Shown: positions 49,180 through 57,348, counted from the stretch's first letter. The stretch is DNA of 62,918 bases from Clostridia bacterium (GCA_017397765.1 JAFQIB010000086.1:1-62918); one strand, 5' to 3'. Numbers and translations are program-made. Notes: a model not told the origin generated them from the letters alone.

Positions 49180-50931
49180 ATGATTATCCGCGTGAAGGTA
49201 TCGCGGGCGGAGAATCTTAGCTACTTCGGCTGCGTTGCTGGCGATATTGTGAACATCGAGATTGAGGAGTATGTCGCCGGTGTGGTTGCATCGGAGATCG
49301 GCAACTCCCATATCGAGGCTTGCAAAGCGCAGGCTATCGCGGCCAGAACATTTGCCATGAACTATGTCGGCGATGATAAGTACATCACCGACCAGAGCAG
49401 CACCCATCAGGCTTTCCGCGCTTCACGCTGGGATGCTTCGCAATATCCCAATGCCAACGAGGCGGCGGCCCTTACCGCCGGTATGGTGCTTACCTACGAC
49501 GGGAAACCCCTCAAGACTTGCAGCTATTCTTCATCCAATGGCGGGCGCACAACCAGCAGCGAGGAGCGCTGGGGCGGCTACCGGCCCTATCTGATCGCCC
49601 AGGACGACCCGTGGGACGCTGCGGCCTGTGCAGAGCGCACAGCAGCCGGGAAAAGCATTACCAAGGGCCACGGCGTAGGCATGAGCCAGTATGGCGCGGC
49701 GTGGGCTGCTAATCACGGAATCGGGTATCGTGAGATACTCGGTTTTTATTATGTCGGCGCGAAGATCGCGGCGAACTATGGAAAGGATGATGAATCGGAA
49801 ATGGCAGAGAACACGACCAACCGCGTGCTGATCCCCTTTTCCAACGAACACTTTGTAGCGTTCCTGAAGGAAATGGTGGGCCGCCCGTACTGGTACGGCA
49901 CTTGCATTTACAAATGCACCAACAGCCTGCGCACCCGCAAGGCGAAGCAGTACCCCAGCCACTACAAGGACAACCGAACCGCCACCTACAACAAGCACAT
50001 TGCCGCCAAGGAAGTGTGCGCGGACTGCATCGGCGCTGCCAAGGGCTACGCTTGGACGAATGGCGGCGAGGGTGTTGTGGAGGCCATCGGCAACGACAAC
50101 AGCATCACCAGCAAATACGGCTCCAACAAATGCCCGGACAAGGGCGCAAACAGCATGTTTGCCTACGCCAAGGACAAGGGTATGCCCTGGGGTGCAATCA
50201 GCACCATTCCTGAGATTCCCGGCCTTGCCGTGACCTTCTCCGGCCACGTCGGCTACTACATCGGCAACGGCAAGGTAATCGAGTTCAAGGGCTTCTCCTA
50301 CGGCTGCAAGGAAACCGCGCTGTCTGCCGGTAAGTGGACGCACTGGTACATGCTGCCCTTCATCGACTACGGCACGGACGCCAACACCGACACCCCGGCC
50401 CAGGGCAGCACGACCGAACCCATCAAGTACACCCTGGGCAGCCGCTTGCTCAAGCGCGGCAGCAAGGGCGACGATGTGGCCCATTTGCAGAGTATCCTTG
50501 CGGGCATGGGCTACGACCTCGGCACCTACGGCGAGAAGAACGACGGCGTAGACGGCAGCTACGGTGAAAAGACCGAAAAGGCCGTGAAGCGCTTCCAGAG
50601 CTTCGCACAGATCGAAGTGGACGGCAAGTACGGCTCCATCACCCACAAAGCCCTGATGGGCGTGCTGGACGACATCACCAAGGGCGAGAACGACGGAGCG
50701 GACGACGACGATACGCCCGTCATTCCTGCCGGAAAGCACGTAGTTGCGACCGGCGACAGCGTGAACGTGAGAAGCGGCCCCGCCACCACCTACAAGGTGC
50801 TGACCCGCGTAAACAAGGGCGACATCATGCCCTACGTCGCTACCGCCGAGGCCCTGGGCTGGCACGCCGTCGAGATCAACGGCAAGATCGGCTGGATCAG
50901 CGGCAAGTACACCGAAGTCAAGGAGGGTTAA
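49180..50931 (+). CDS. Multidomain endolysin: SpoIID-like + NlpC/P60-like + PG-binding + SH3
   Basis: 583 residues. Residues 1-200 are SpoIID-like (IEEYVAGVVASEIGNSHIEACKAQAIAARTFA, SYSSSNGGRT, GHGVGMSQYGAAW), a fold that cleaves denuded glycan strands in sporulation. Residues 215-410 look like a cysteine peptidase (GRPYWYGTCIY, ADCIGAAKGYAW, FSGHVGYYIG). Residues 425-510 are a PG_binding_1 domain (LKRGSKGDDVAHLQSILAGM), and 530-583 an SH3 domain (DSVNVRSGPATTYKVL). There is no signal peptide, so a holin should export it. Confidence 0.85.
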   Translation: MIIRVKVSRAENLSYFGCVAGDIVNIEIEEYVAGVVASEIGNSHIEACKAQAIAARTFAMNYVGDDKYITDQSSTHQAFRASRWDASQYPNANEAAALTAGMVLTYDGKPLKTCSYSSSNGGRTTSSEERWGGYRPYLIAQDDPWDAAACAERTAAGKSITKGHGVGMSQYGAAWAANHGIGYREILGFYYVGAKIAANYGKDDESEMAENTTNRVLIPFSNEHFVAFLKEMVGRPYWYGTCIYKCTNSLRTRKAKQYPSHYKDNRTATYNKHIAAKEVCADCIGAAKGYAWTNGGEGVVEAIGNDNSITSKYGSNKCPDKGANSMFAYAKDKGMPWGAISTIPEIPGLAVTFSGHVGYYIGNGKVIEFKGFSYGCKETALSAGKWTHWYMLPFIDYGTDANTDTPAQGSTTEPIKYTLGSRLLKRGSKGDDVAHLQSILAGMGYDLGTYGEKNDGVDGSYGEKTEKAVKRFQSFAQIEVDGKYGSITHKALMGVLDDITKGENDGADDDDTPVIPAGKHVVATGDSVNVRSGPATTYKVLTRVNKGDIMPYVATAEALGWHAVEINGKIGWISGKYTEVKEG

Positions 50932-50935
50932 GCCG

Positions 50936-51379
50936 ATGGAACAGATCAACGAGTGGGGCGGGATTGCCGGTTCTCTTTCGGCAATCTTCGGCCTGCTGGC
51001 TCTTATCTTGTTCAACCCCATCAAGCACTACATCCAGCGGAAACGCGAGGAACGCAAGAAGCTCAAGGAAGAACGTCTCAAAGCAGAACAGGCGGCGCGG
51101 GATGACGCTGCGGCTTTTCGCAAAGAAATGCGCGATGCCATGGCCCGCATCGACAAAACGCTTGTCACACTGACAGACGACATCGGCGATCTCCAATACG
51201 AACGGCTCTCCCAGGCGCAGGAGTTTTACACTGCGCAGGGATGGTGTCCCGGATCGAAAAAGGAAATGCTCTGCCAGATGCACAAGAGCTACCGAGCAAA
51301 AGGCAGGAACCATCTTTCCGAACACTACGAGGAAGAAATTCTCAAGCTGGACAGCAAGCCGCGCGACCAGCAGGCTTGA
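50936..51379 (+). CDS. Holin-like or membrane-anchored lysis protein
   Basis: 147 residues: one span (IAGSLSAIFGLLALILFNPI) followed by a highly charged coiled coil and a Cys-containing C-terminus (GWCPGSKKEMLCQMH). Directly after the endolysin. Confidence 0.6.
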   Translation: MEQINEWGGIAGSLSAIFGLLALILFNPIKHYIQRKREERKKLKEERLKAEQAARDDAAAFRKEMRDAMARIDKTLVTLTDDIGDLQYERLSQAQEFYTAQGWCPGSKKEMLCQMHKSYRAKGRNHLSEHYEEEILKLDSKPRDQQA

Positions 51380-51456
51380 AAAACGCAAACATTTGCGCTT
51401 TTGACCGGCGGAGGATTTCCGTATTCACTACGCGCACGGGCGCACACATGACGCGA

Positions 51457-51496
51457 AAAAGGGCGGGCCGGAAACGGGGGCAACCCCGCCCCTTTT
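51457..51496 (+). terminator. Terminator-like hairpin in lysis operon
   Basis: AAAAGGGCGGG (51457-51467) pairs with CCCGCCCCTTTT (51485-51496) with one bulged C. The 145 bp before it hold an AAACATTT box but no gene. Confidence 0.6.
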
Positions 51497-51524
51497 CATA
51501 AATCATTCTTTAGGAGGGAATACC

Positions 51525-52055
51525 ATGTTTTTTGAAATCACCGACGTGATCCTGATTGCCCTGTTCATCGAGGCCATCATCAACGCGCTCAAGCCCATCT
51601 GGACGAAGGGCGAACCCCAGCTCACGGCGACTGAGTACGTTTCCATGGGCATGGGCGTGCTGTTGGCCGTGACGTGCAAGATCAATATGCTGGCCTGGGT
51701 CGTGGAGATCGAATACCCCATGTGGGTTGAATACATCTTCTACGTCCTGACCGGCATTGCCATCGGTCGCGGCACGAACTTCCTGTATGACCTGTGGAAC
51801 AAGCTCAAGGAATGGCAGGGCGGCCAGGTTCTCCCCGCTGTGGAGGTCGAGGAGGCCGTGGAGCTGACCGAGGAAGAATTTGATATGGAGATCACCCATT
51901 GGCCGCTTGAAATGATTATCGGCTTTGCGAGGGCAAACGGTTTCGCCCTTCCTGGCAACATGCCGACCGACGAGCAGGCCGCCAAGGAGTATCTGATCGA
52001 CTACATGTTCCATGAGGAGCAGACGCAGCCGCCCGAAGCTGGCGACGCTGAGTAA
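51525..52055 (+). CDS. Phage holin
   Basis: 176 residues with about three membrane spans (DVILIALFIEAIINAL, SMGMGVLLAVTCKINMLAWV, WVEYIFYVLTGIAIGRGTNF) and a long acidic cytoplasmic tail. Size and place fit a holin that forms membrane holes at the end of infection; the long tail is unusual. Confidence 0.75.
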   Translation: MFFEITDVILIALFIEAIINALKPIWTKGEPQLTATEYVSMGMGVLLAVTCKINMLAWVVEIEYPMWVEYIFYVLTGIAIGRGTNFLYDLWNKLKEWQGGQVLPAVEVEEAVELTEEEFDMEITHWPLEMIIGFARANGFALPGNMPTDEQAAKEYLIDYMFHEEQTQPPEAGDAE

Positions 52056-52090
52056 AACCGGCGTCGCCTTTCTCATAACGACATAACGCG

Positions 52091-52129
52091 CACCCCCGGC
52101 AGGCGAAATTGCCGGGGGTGATTTTATTT
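52091..52129 (+). terminator. Intrinsic terminator after holin
   Basis: CACCCCCGGCA (52091-52101), loop GGCGAAAT, TGCCGGGGGTG (52110-52120), then ATTTTATTT. Confidence 0.85.
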
Positions 52130-52170
52130 GACCTTTTCTATTTGTCATATTACAAGGGAGTGAAAACAGA

Positions 52171-52764
52171 ATGAAAGCGGTGCAGCCGATCCGGGACATG
52201 GAGCTGCTTTATAAGTGCCTCGATATAGCCCATGAACACGACAGGAAGCGCAAAACCGGCGAAGTGAGCTGGGAACTGCTGCTGGTCGTCGGTTTCAACA
52301 CATCCCTGCGCATATCAGATATTCGCCGCTTCCGGGTGCGGGACTTGCGCGGGCAGGATTATGCCGAGATCAAGGCACAAAAGACCGGCAAAGAGGCAAA
52401 AATCCTTATCAACCCGCACGCCAGGAGGGATATAAACCGCCTGCTGGCAGGCCGCAGCGGCGATGAATACATCCTCCAAAGCAAGCAGCGCGGGCCGGAT
52501 CACAAACCGCGCCCCATCACGCGCCAGCGGGCCTATCAGATCATCAACGAGATTGCCCGCAAGGCCGGTATCAAGGATCATATCGGCTGCCATACGCTGC
52601 GCAAGACCTTCGGCTATCACTATTACAAGATGACGCAGGATGTGGTGAGCCTGCAAAGGATTCTGTGCCATTCCTCCCGCCGGGAAACGCTGATCTATAT
52701 TGGCGTTATCCAGGAGGAGATCGACGAGAGCCTTATGAAATTCAACCTGACGAGGAGGCGGTGA
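52171..52764 (+). CDS. Small tyrosine recombinase (catalytic domain only)
   Basis: 197 residues. NTSLRISDI holds the first Arg, AQKTGKEAK the Lys, CHTLRKTFGYH the HxxR pair, then CHSSRRETLIYIG with His and the nucleophile Tyr. The usual N-terminal arm- and core-binding domains are missing. Since the serine recombinase is the integrase, this one may invert or resolve DNA or act in late-gene control; unproven. Confidence 0.85.
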   Translation: MKAVQPIRDMELLYKCLDIAHEHDRKRKTGEVSWELLLVVGFNTSLRISDIRRFRVRDLRGQDYAEIKAQKTGKEAKILINPHARRDINRLLAGRSGDEYILQSKQRGPDHKPRPITRQRAYQIINEIARKAGIKDHIGCHTLRKTFGYHYYKMTQDVVSLQRILCHSSRRETLIYIGVIQEEIDESLMKFNLTRRR

Positions 52765-52766
52765 GG

Positions 52767-53297
52767 GTGAAACAGCTCAAATACACCCTCTACAAGATAT
52801 TCGATAAATGCGGGTTCCTTCTGTACCTGGGCCGCACCAAGCAGCCATTACAGAACAGGATTCGCGGACACCTATTCGCCAAACCCATGCACAGAATCAT
52901 AGACATAGATCATGTTGGCCGGATCGAGTACGCGGAGTTTCAAACGGAAGCCGACATGAATCTGTATGAGATATATTATATCCTGACGCTCAAGCCCCCA
53001 CTGAACGTCGATGACAAAACGAAAGACTATCCCACGGTCACACTGCCGGAAGTCGAGTGGACGGAATTTTCCTGCCCGCTATGGCCCAAGTGGTTAGACC
53101 AGATACATGCCGAACGCGAGAAGGGCCGCAGCGCATGGAGCCGCCTGCGTGAGATCGAGGAACAGCGAAGGGTGATTCGTTCGCGTTATCGTGTCGGCGA
53201 GATCACAGAGGAAGAATGCGAAGATGCCCTTGAGGCTCTTGAAAAAGAAAGAGAACAAATATCGGATGCGGTTGCAAAATATGCTGCCTCCTGGTAA
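52767..53297 (+). CDS. GIY-YIG-like nuclease domain protein
   Basis: 176 residues from GTG 52767 (GAGGAGG). YTLYKIFDKCGFLLYLGRTKQ and NRIRGHLF follow the GIY-YIG pattern (Y..Y, Y.G.T, R at the helix) and the second half is a charged coiled coil. It closes the rightward transcript next to the tyrosine recombinase. Could act as homing-type or packaging-related nuclease. Confidence 0.65.
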   Translation: MKQLKYTLYKIFDKCGFLLYLGRTKQPLQNRIRGHLFAKPMHRIIDIDHVGRIEYAEFQTEADMNLYEIYYILTLKPPLNVDDKTKDYPTVTLPEVEWTEFSCPLWPKWLDQIHAEREKGRSAWSRLREIEEQRRVIRSRYRVGEITEEECEDALEALEKEREQISDAVAKYAASW

Positions 53298-53302
53298 TGG
53301 AA

Positions 53303-53334
53303 GCCGGAGCATAGCGCTCCGGCGCTCTTTTTTT
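53303..53334 (+). terminator. Terminator ending the rightward late transcript
   Basis: GCCGGAGC (53303-53310), loop ATAGC, GCTCCGGC (53316-53323), then GCTC and seven T. Confidence 0.9.
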
Positions 53335-53610
53335 ATGCTCAGAAATGGTCTGGAAGCGTAGCGAAACCGGGATTATAGAATCAAAATGGGCTGTTTTTGA
53401 TTCTATCGCGTGGTATAGCGTATCAATAAGCACGAAAATGGAGCTATTTCCTCTCCGGGCGGGCGCTTAGTTGTCATAATAAGGCGTGGTAAAACAGAGC
53501 CTCCAAAACCATGTCAAAAATCAGGGACATATAAAGGAAGCGAAATTTTCAAAATACGTTTAACACAATCTCCTATTATGACAAACAGCGGAACAGGGGC
53601 GCGAGGGCAT
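53335..53610. other. Noncoding interval between convergent operons, rich in inverted repeats
   Basis: No gene. ATAGAATCAAAA (53375-53386) pairs with TTTTGATTCTAT (53395-53406), and TTGTCATAATA (53471-53481) is repeated inverted as TATTATGACAA (53574-53584), enclosing about 90 bp with an ATGTC/GACAT hairpin. It may encode a small RNA or hold a packaging or recombination site. Confidence 0.45.
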
Positions 53611-53642
53611 AAAAAAGCGGCTGCTCCGCGATGGAACAGCCG
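53611..53642 (-). terminator. Terminator of the leftward accessory operon
   Basis: Leftward CGGCTGTTCC (53642-53633) pairs with GGAGCAGCCG (53627-53618) with one mismatch, followed by CTTTTTT. Confidence 0.8.
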
Positions 53643-53658
53643 GTAAATATCGGTTTTC

Positions 53659-53967
53659 TCAGAATGTAATCTTCAAAGGCACTTCTATCTGGTCGATGCC
53701 AGCATCAATCTTGTATTTTTTCAAATCATCGAAGGAAACAAGGTGACATGCAGCAGCTATTGAAAGCATACCACTGATGACCTCGCGGCGTGCGTGTTTC
53801 TCTTGCGAGTCTCTGCTTTCCCTGTATTCGGCAATGGCTGACCGTATCGTTGCGTGAGCTGCGGCAATTCTTGATTCGTCGTCAAGCTGAAACTGCTTGA
53901 AGGCTTCGGACACGGCTTTCTTGTACTCCTTCAACTGCTGATCCAGGTAATAAGAACTATTCTCCAT
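53659..53967 (-). CDS. Last gene of accessory operon, unknown
   Basis: 102 residues, helical (YYLDQQLKEYKKAVSEAFKQ, IAAAHATIRSAIAEYRES). It follows the ribbon-helix-helix gene by 15 bp and has an AGGAGG site. Family not recognised. Confidence 0.6.
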   Translation of the reverse strand: MENSSYYLDQQLKEYKKAVSEAFKQFQLDDESRIAAAHATIRSAIAEYRESRDSQEKHARREVISGMLSIAAACHLVSFDDLKKYKIDAGIDQIEVPLKITF

Positions 53968-53982
53968 AGCTACCTCCTGTTA

Positions 53983-54192
53983 TCAAAAATGTTCTTGGGG
54001 CGTTTCGATGGGGTTACGCTCCATTTCCGCCTTTGCGCAGCGGATCAGGAATGCGGTCAAGCTCTCGCCTTTGGCCTTGGCATAGGCGGCAAAGTCCTCC
54101 TTGTCCTCCGGGTCAAGGTACATGTAGAACCGCTCCTTCTTGGCGGCCCATCGGGCGTTTGCTTCCTTGCGCTGCTCGTAGTGCTTGCTCAT
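53983..54192 (-). CDS. Ribbon-helix-helix (Arc-like) regulator candidate
   Basis: 69 residues from ATG 54192 (GGAGGG upstream). RFYMYLDPEDKEDFAAYAKA-KGESLTAFLIRCAKAEMER has the beta strand followed by two helices of RHH repressors. It is the first gene behind promoter 54220-54248, whose spacer is an operator, so autoregulation is likely. Confidence 0.75.
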   Translation of the reverse strand: MSKHYEQRKEANARWAAKKERFYMYLDPEDKEDFAAYAKAKGESLTAFLIRCAKAEMERNPIETPQEHF

Positions 54193-54219
54193 GGTGTTCT
54201 TCCCTCCTTGCTGCGCATT

Positions 54220-54248
54220 ATTATAGCACACGGTGTTGTGTCTGGCAA
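54220..54248 (-). promoter_or_regulatory. Leftward promoter with operator ACACAACACCGTGT in its spacer
   Basis: TTGCCA (54248-54243), 17-bp spacer, TATAAT (54225-54220). The spacer contains ACACAACACCGTGT (54241-54228). The same 14-mer occurs twice at the ardC promoter. Confidence 0.75.
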
Positions 54249-54262
54249 ATGGTTTTGGGGCG

Positions 54263-54448
54263 TTATGCCTCGCAGAAGTCGATGACAAAGCCATCGTCGG
54301 CGATTTCGTCCAGCTCAATGCGGGCGCGGCGTTCGTCCGGGGCTTCGATGTTGACGTGGTAGATCAGACCGGAGTATGCGATGGTGGCGGTGTAGTTCTT
54401 GCGGGCCGGGAAAAGGGTGTTGATGATGCAACGAGCGATGTTCTTCAT
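54263..54448 (-). CDS. Small accessory protein, unknown
   Basis: 61 residues from ATG 54448 (AGGAGG). NYTATIAYSGLIYHVNIEAP then DEIADDGFVIDFCE: a beta-rich, acidic protein. Stop followed by the conserved CGCCCC-AAACATTT-type element. Confidence 0.6.
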   Translation of the reverse strand: MKNIARCIINTLFPARKNYTATIAYSGLIYHVNIEAPDERRARIELDEIADDGFVIDFCEA

Positions 54449-54516
54449 GGAATGATCCTCCTTTGTTATTTCAGGGGCTATTGCGAGTAGCCCATGTTTC
54501 AAAATGGTTCGGGGCG

Positions 54517-54915
54517 TTACCTGGTTTCCAGTTCGGCGGGCATGGTGTAGCCCTGGTTCAGACAGGCGAAGGTGATGTATTTCTGATACATCCATTCGGC
54601 GCTCTTTTCCTTGGGCCAGTCGTCGCGCTCTGCAAGCTGCTGTCGCAGGGTCATGGATTCATAGAAAAGGCTGTACTGCGTTGCATAGCTCTGACCAAAC
54701 CACCAATGATAGAAGTCGAGCTGCTGGCGTCCGGCCATGTCGATGATCCGGCGCAGGGCCTCCGGGCTGGTCTTGAGGCGCTGATCGTAGAGTTTCACGC
54801 CGCCATACGCGGCGATGTGAGCGACGGTCTTATAGTCGTTGCCGGTGTCCTGGTTGCGATCCCATACCGTTGTACCGTTCCCCAGGCAGCCAAATCCGAG
54901 ATCAAATGTTTTCAC
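54517..54915 (-). CDS. Accessory protein, unknown
   Basis: 132 residues from GTG 54915. It includes VWDRNQDTGNDYKTVAHIAA and LDFYHWWFGQSYATQYSLFY; such proteins recur in gut Clostridia mobile elements next to ArdC-type genes. Function unknown. Confidence 0.6.
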   Translation of the reverse strand: MKTFDLGFGCLGNGTTVWDRNQDTGNDYKTVAHIAAYGGVKLYDQRLKTSPEALRRIIDMAGRQQLDFYHWWFGQSYATQYSLFYESMTLRQQLAERDDWPKEKSAEWMYQKYITFACLNQGYTMPAELETR

Positions 54916-54919
54916 GGCG

Positions 54920-55126
54920 TTACACTTCCTTTCCGTTCTGGATGCGGCATACAACCGTCCATCCATCATACACCATACGGCGCACAACATCGTCCAACGT
55001 GGTTACAAAGCACTGTTTACGGGGCATATCCAGCAGGGTATACAGTTGGTTCGGGAAAGACTGGCTATCTCTCATGATGCGCTGGTAGGCATCAAGGACG
55101 GTTTTCTTTGCGGGCAGCTTCGGCAT
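54920..55126 (-). CDS. Small accessory protein, unknown
   Basis: 68 residues from ATG 55126 after a GGAGG site: LDAYQRIMRDSQSFPNQLYT and TTLDDVVRRMVYDGWTVVC. Not assigned. Confidence 0.55.
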   Translation of the reverse strand: MPKLPAKKTVLDAYQRIMRDSQSFPNQLYTLLDMPRKQCFVTTLDDVVRRMVYDGWTVVCRIQNGKEV

Positions 55127-55127
55127 T

Positions 55128-55481
55128 TTATTTTCCTCCTTTGAGCGGGCAGCTTTCGCCGCCGTTGCATTTACATACTTCGTTCCAGATGATACCGGGC
55201 AGCAGCTCCTTACTGAGCGCACATTGTACGGAGCCGATACCGCCGCTTAACCAGAATCCCTCATAATGCGGGCATGAGCTGCGGTTGTGGTGGCCGCCGT
55301 GCGGGCAAAAGATACTGGCCTTTTCGGATGTGTCCACGTTCCTTGACACCCAGCCGAAGGGGCGGCCCTTCTGTTTCAGACCGTTTTCGACGCGTGCGAT
55401 GATCTCTGCAAAGGGATTGTTGCTTACTGGCTCGACCGGTTCCAGGTCGAAGATGGAAAGCTGGCTGCTTTCGTAGTTCAT
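55128..55481 (-). CDS. Cys-rich accessory protein
   Basis: 117 residues. The start MNYESSQLSIFDLEPVEP resembles the QLSLF-type clamp-binding motif (QLSIFDL); the C-terminal half has CPHGGHHNRSSCPHYE and CKCNGGESC, likely metal sites. The QLSIF motif near the N-terminus hints at binding to a sliding clamp, which is of interest because a clamp-like protein lies in the same operon. Confidence 0.6.
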   Translation of the reverse strand: MNYESSQLSIFDLEPVEPVSNNPFAEIIARVENGLKQKGRPFGWVSRNVDTSEKASIFCPHGGHHNRSSCPHYEGFWLSGGIGSVQCALSKELLPGIIWNEVCKCNGGESCPLKGGK

Positions 55482-55491
55482 GCGTTACACC

Positions 55492-55656
55492 TCAAATCCT
55501 CGTCAAATAGCAGCGTTCAAACATCTTGCGGCCAACGGTGAAGATTTTCCCGGTTTCAACGTCCGCATAGGTGACGGCCTGATCGCTGGCGTTTACGATC
55601 CTGATAACCTTGCCGTTCACGATGCCTTGAAAGTACATCCCGATTTTGATTTCCAT
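55492..55656 (-). CDS. 54-residue accessory protein
   Basis: ATG 55656 with GGAGG upstream; encodes MEIKIGMYFQGIVNGKVIRI then VTYADVETGKIFTVGRKMFE, a small beta-barrel-like protein. Short but well placed in the operon. Confidence 0.6.
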   Translation of the reverse strand: MEIKIGMYFQGIVNGKVIRIVNASDQAVTYADVETGKIFTVGRKMFERCYLTRI

Positions 55657-55710
55657 GTTGCCTCCTTGCCCGGATATAATGCCTCCGGGCGGGGCGGTCT
55701 GAAATGTTTC

Positions 55711-56166
55711 TCAGGCGTATTCGCACTGATGGAGCATGGGATAGGGCTTGGGGAATTTACGGGTTCCTTGCAGCAGCACGAATCGCTCAAGATACTTGAT
55801 GTCGGCGGGGTCAAGGCTTACCGTGTCGCCCTGGTCGTCGGTCTTGACAATGAACAGGTTCCCACAGAGCATCGGTTGGCCCAGGTTGTCAATGGCGCTG
55901 ATCTTGGGCTGATCCACGAACAGGGCCTCGTCGTCGCAAATGATGGTGAAGCGTTTGCCGTGGAAGCGGCCACGGTTCGCGCCGATCTGATGTTCCGGCA
56001 TGGAGATCAGGCGGCAGCCGATGGTCTTGTAATAGCCTTGCAGGCTCTTTTCGATGGTGCGCGGGCCGTGGGTTTCGTTCTGCACGTCGATCAGGTAGCC
56101 GGTGATGGTGCGGGGCTTCATGGCTTCGGCGAACTGGTCAAGGGTCATTTCTTCGGTGTTGAACAT
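55711..56166 (-). CDS. DUF3846-like accessory protein
   Basis: 151 residues. LQGYYKTIGCRLISMPEHQI, FTIICDDEALFVDQPKISAI and QPMLCGNLFIVKTDD match the DUF3846 pattern (small predicted nucleic-acid-related domain common in Firmicute plasmids and phages). The N-terminus carries MTLDQFAEAM, a motif shared with two neighbours. Confidence 0.7.
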   Translation of the reverse strand: MFNTEEMTLDQFAEAMKPRTITGYLIDVQNETHGPRTIEKSLQGYYKTIGCRLISMPEHQIGANRGRFHGKRFTIICDDEALFVDQPKISAIDNLGQPMLCGNLFIVKTDDQGDTVSLDPADIKYLERFVLLQGTRKFPKPYPMLHQCEYA

Positions 56167-56188
56167 GGTTTTTTACCTCCTCAAATGT

Positions 56189-56833
56189 TTACGCGGCGTT
56201 GTGAATCAGGCTTGCAAACTGGTCAAGAGATACTATGTCATCTTCTGCGGGCTTCGGCTTGGTGGTTGCCGGGTAGTTGAAAGCGCGTTCCCACCATTCC
56301 TCCCAGGTGATCGTCGGGACGTGCCATCTTGCGGCCTTGTCGAGCTGGTTCCTGCCGGGGTTCTCGGCGACGACCAGCAGCGTGCAGCGGGTGTTGATGG
56401 TTTCGTAGCCCTGGCCGCCCAGGCGGTTGACGTGGGAAACCATGTAGCGGCGTTCCATCTTGGGGCATGTGCCGGTAAAGGCGACCACTTCACCGGCGAA
56501 TGCACCCGTTTTCGGGGCGTTGTTTACCGGCTTCGGCTCCACCGGGACCGGCGCGGGCCGCTCTGCCGGGACCGGCGCGGCGGGCTTGGCCTGCTTCGGC
56601 GGATTCTTGCGGGGCCTGCCGCGCTTCCTGGGCGGCTGTGCGGCGACCGGCGCGGGCTTGCTGGCCTTGGCGGCGGCCTGCTCCTGCTTCCTGGTTTCGG
56701 CCTTGGCTTGACGCTCGGCGGCTTGGCGTTCCTTCTCTCGCTTCATCCTCCGGCGGGCGGCGGCGGGCCGGGAAAGCATAAAGACCATGTACGCAATATC
56801 GGCGATGATGAACAGGCGCAGGAATGTTTCCAT
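56189..56833 (-). CDS. Membrane-anchored BRCT-domain protein
   Basis: 214 residues from ATG 56833 (GGAGG upstream). One N-terminal span (FLRLFIIADIAYMVFML), a Lys/Ala/Pro-rich linker of about 90 residues with an AT-hook-like RKRGRPRK, then a BRCT domain (VVAFTGTCPKMERRYMVSHV, GGQGYETINTRCTLLVVAE, PTITWEEWWE). The end reads DDIVSLDQFASLIHNAA. A BRCT domain tethered to a membrane is unusual; it could place phage DNA at the membrane. Confidence 0.75.
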   Translation of the reverse strand: METFLRLFIIADIAYMVFMLSRPAAARRRMKREKERQAAERQAKAETRKQEQAAAKASKPAPVAAQPPRKRGRPRKNPPKQAKPAAPVPAERPAPVPVEPKPVNNAPKTGAFAGEVVAFTGTCPKMERRYMVSHVNRLGGQGYETINTRCTLLVVAENPGRNQLDKAARWHVPTITWEEWWERAFNYPATTKPKPAEDDIVSLDQFASLIHNAA

Positions 56834-56894
56834 TGTGTCCTCCTTCTGCCGCCCGTTGACCGGGCGGCTTGTCCTCTGAAATGGTTTCGGGGCG

Positions 56895-57287
56895 TTACGA
56901 TCTGGCGTATTCCATGCGATCAGCAGCGGCGCAGAACTCGCGGAGCTTGCAGCCATCGCACAGGGCGCGGTTTGCACCTTCCGGGTCATTCATCTGGCGG
57001 CAGGCCCGGCCATGAATGCCGCAGATCATCGGGATATAATCACCCTGCGCGGCGGCCTGCTCGTATGCCTGCTGGCGTTCGCTGGTGACAACCGGGAATA
57101 CAGGCAGCGGCGTCCTGTTCTCGGCGACGTATGCGCCCGCTGCGGGTATGTCTTTGAAGAACTTCCCGCATCCGGCATACACGAAGGTTTTACCGCCGTC
57201 GTAGCTGTGCCACAACTGGACATTGTAGCGGTATTCCGCACCGGGGTCGGGGCTGGTGATGATCCTGGGTTCACAGATGGTTTTCAT
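56895..57287 (-). CDS. Cys-rich accessory protein
   Basis: 130 residues from ATG 57287. C-terminal CGIHGRACRQMNDPEGANRA-LCDGCKLREFC is a Cys4-5 cluster reminiscent of iron-sulfur or zinc-binding WhiB-like small proteins, but not the WhiB family. The intergenic sequence after it is almost the same as that after its upstream neighbour. Confidence 0.6.
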   Translation of the reverse strand: MKTICEPRIITSPDPGAEYRYNVQLWHSYDGGKTFVYAGCGKFFKDIPAAGAYVAENRTPLPVFPVVTSERQQAYEQAAAQGDYIPMICGIHGRACRQMNDPEGANRALCDGCKLREFCAAADRMEYARS

Positions 57288-57348
57288 TCTGGCCTCCTTC
57301 TGCCGCCCATTGACCGGGCGGCTTGTCCTCTGAAATGTTTTCGGGGCG

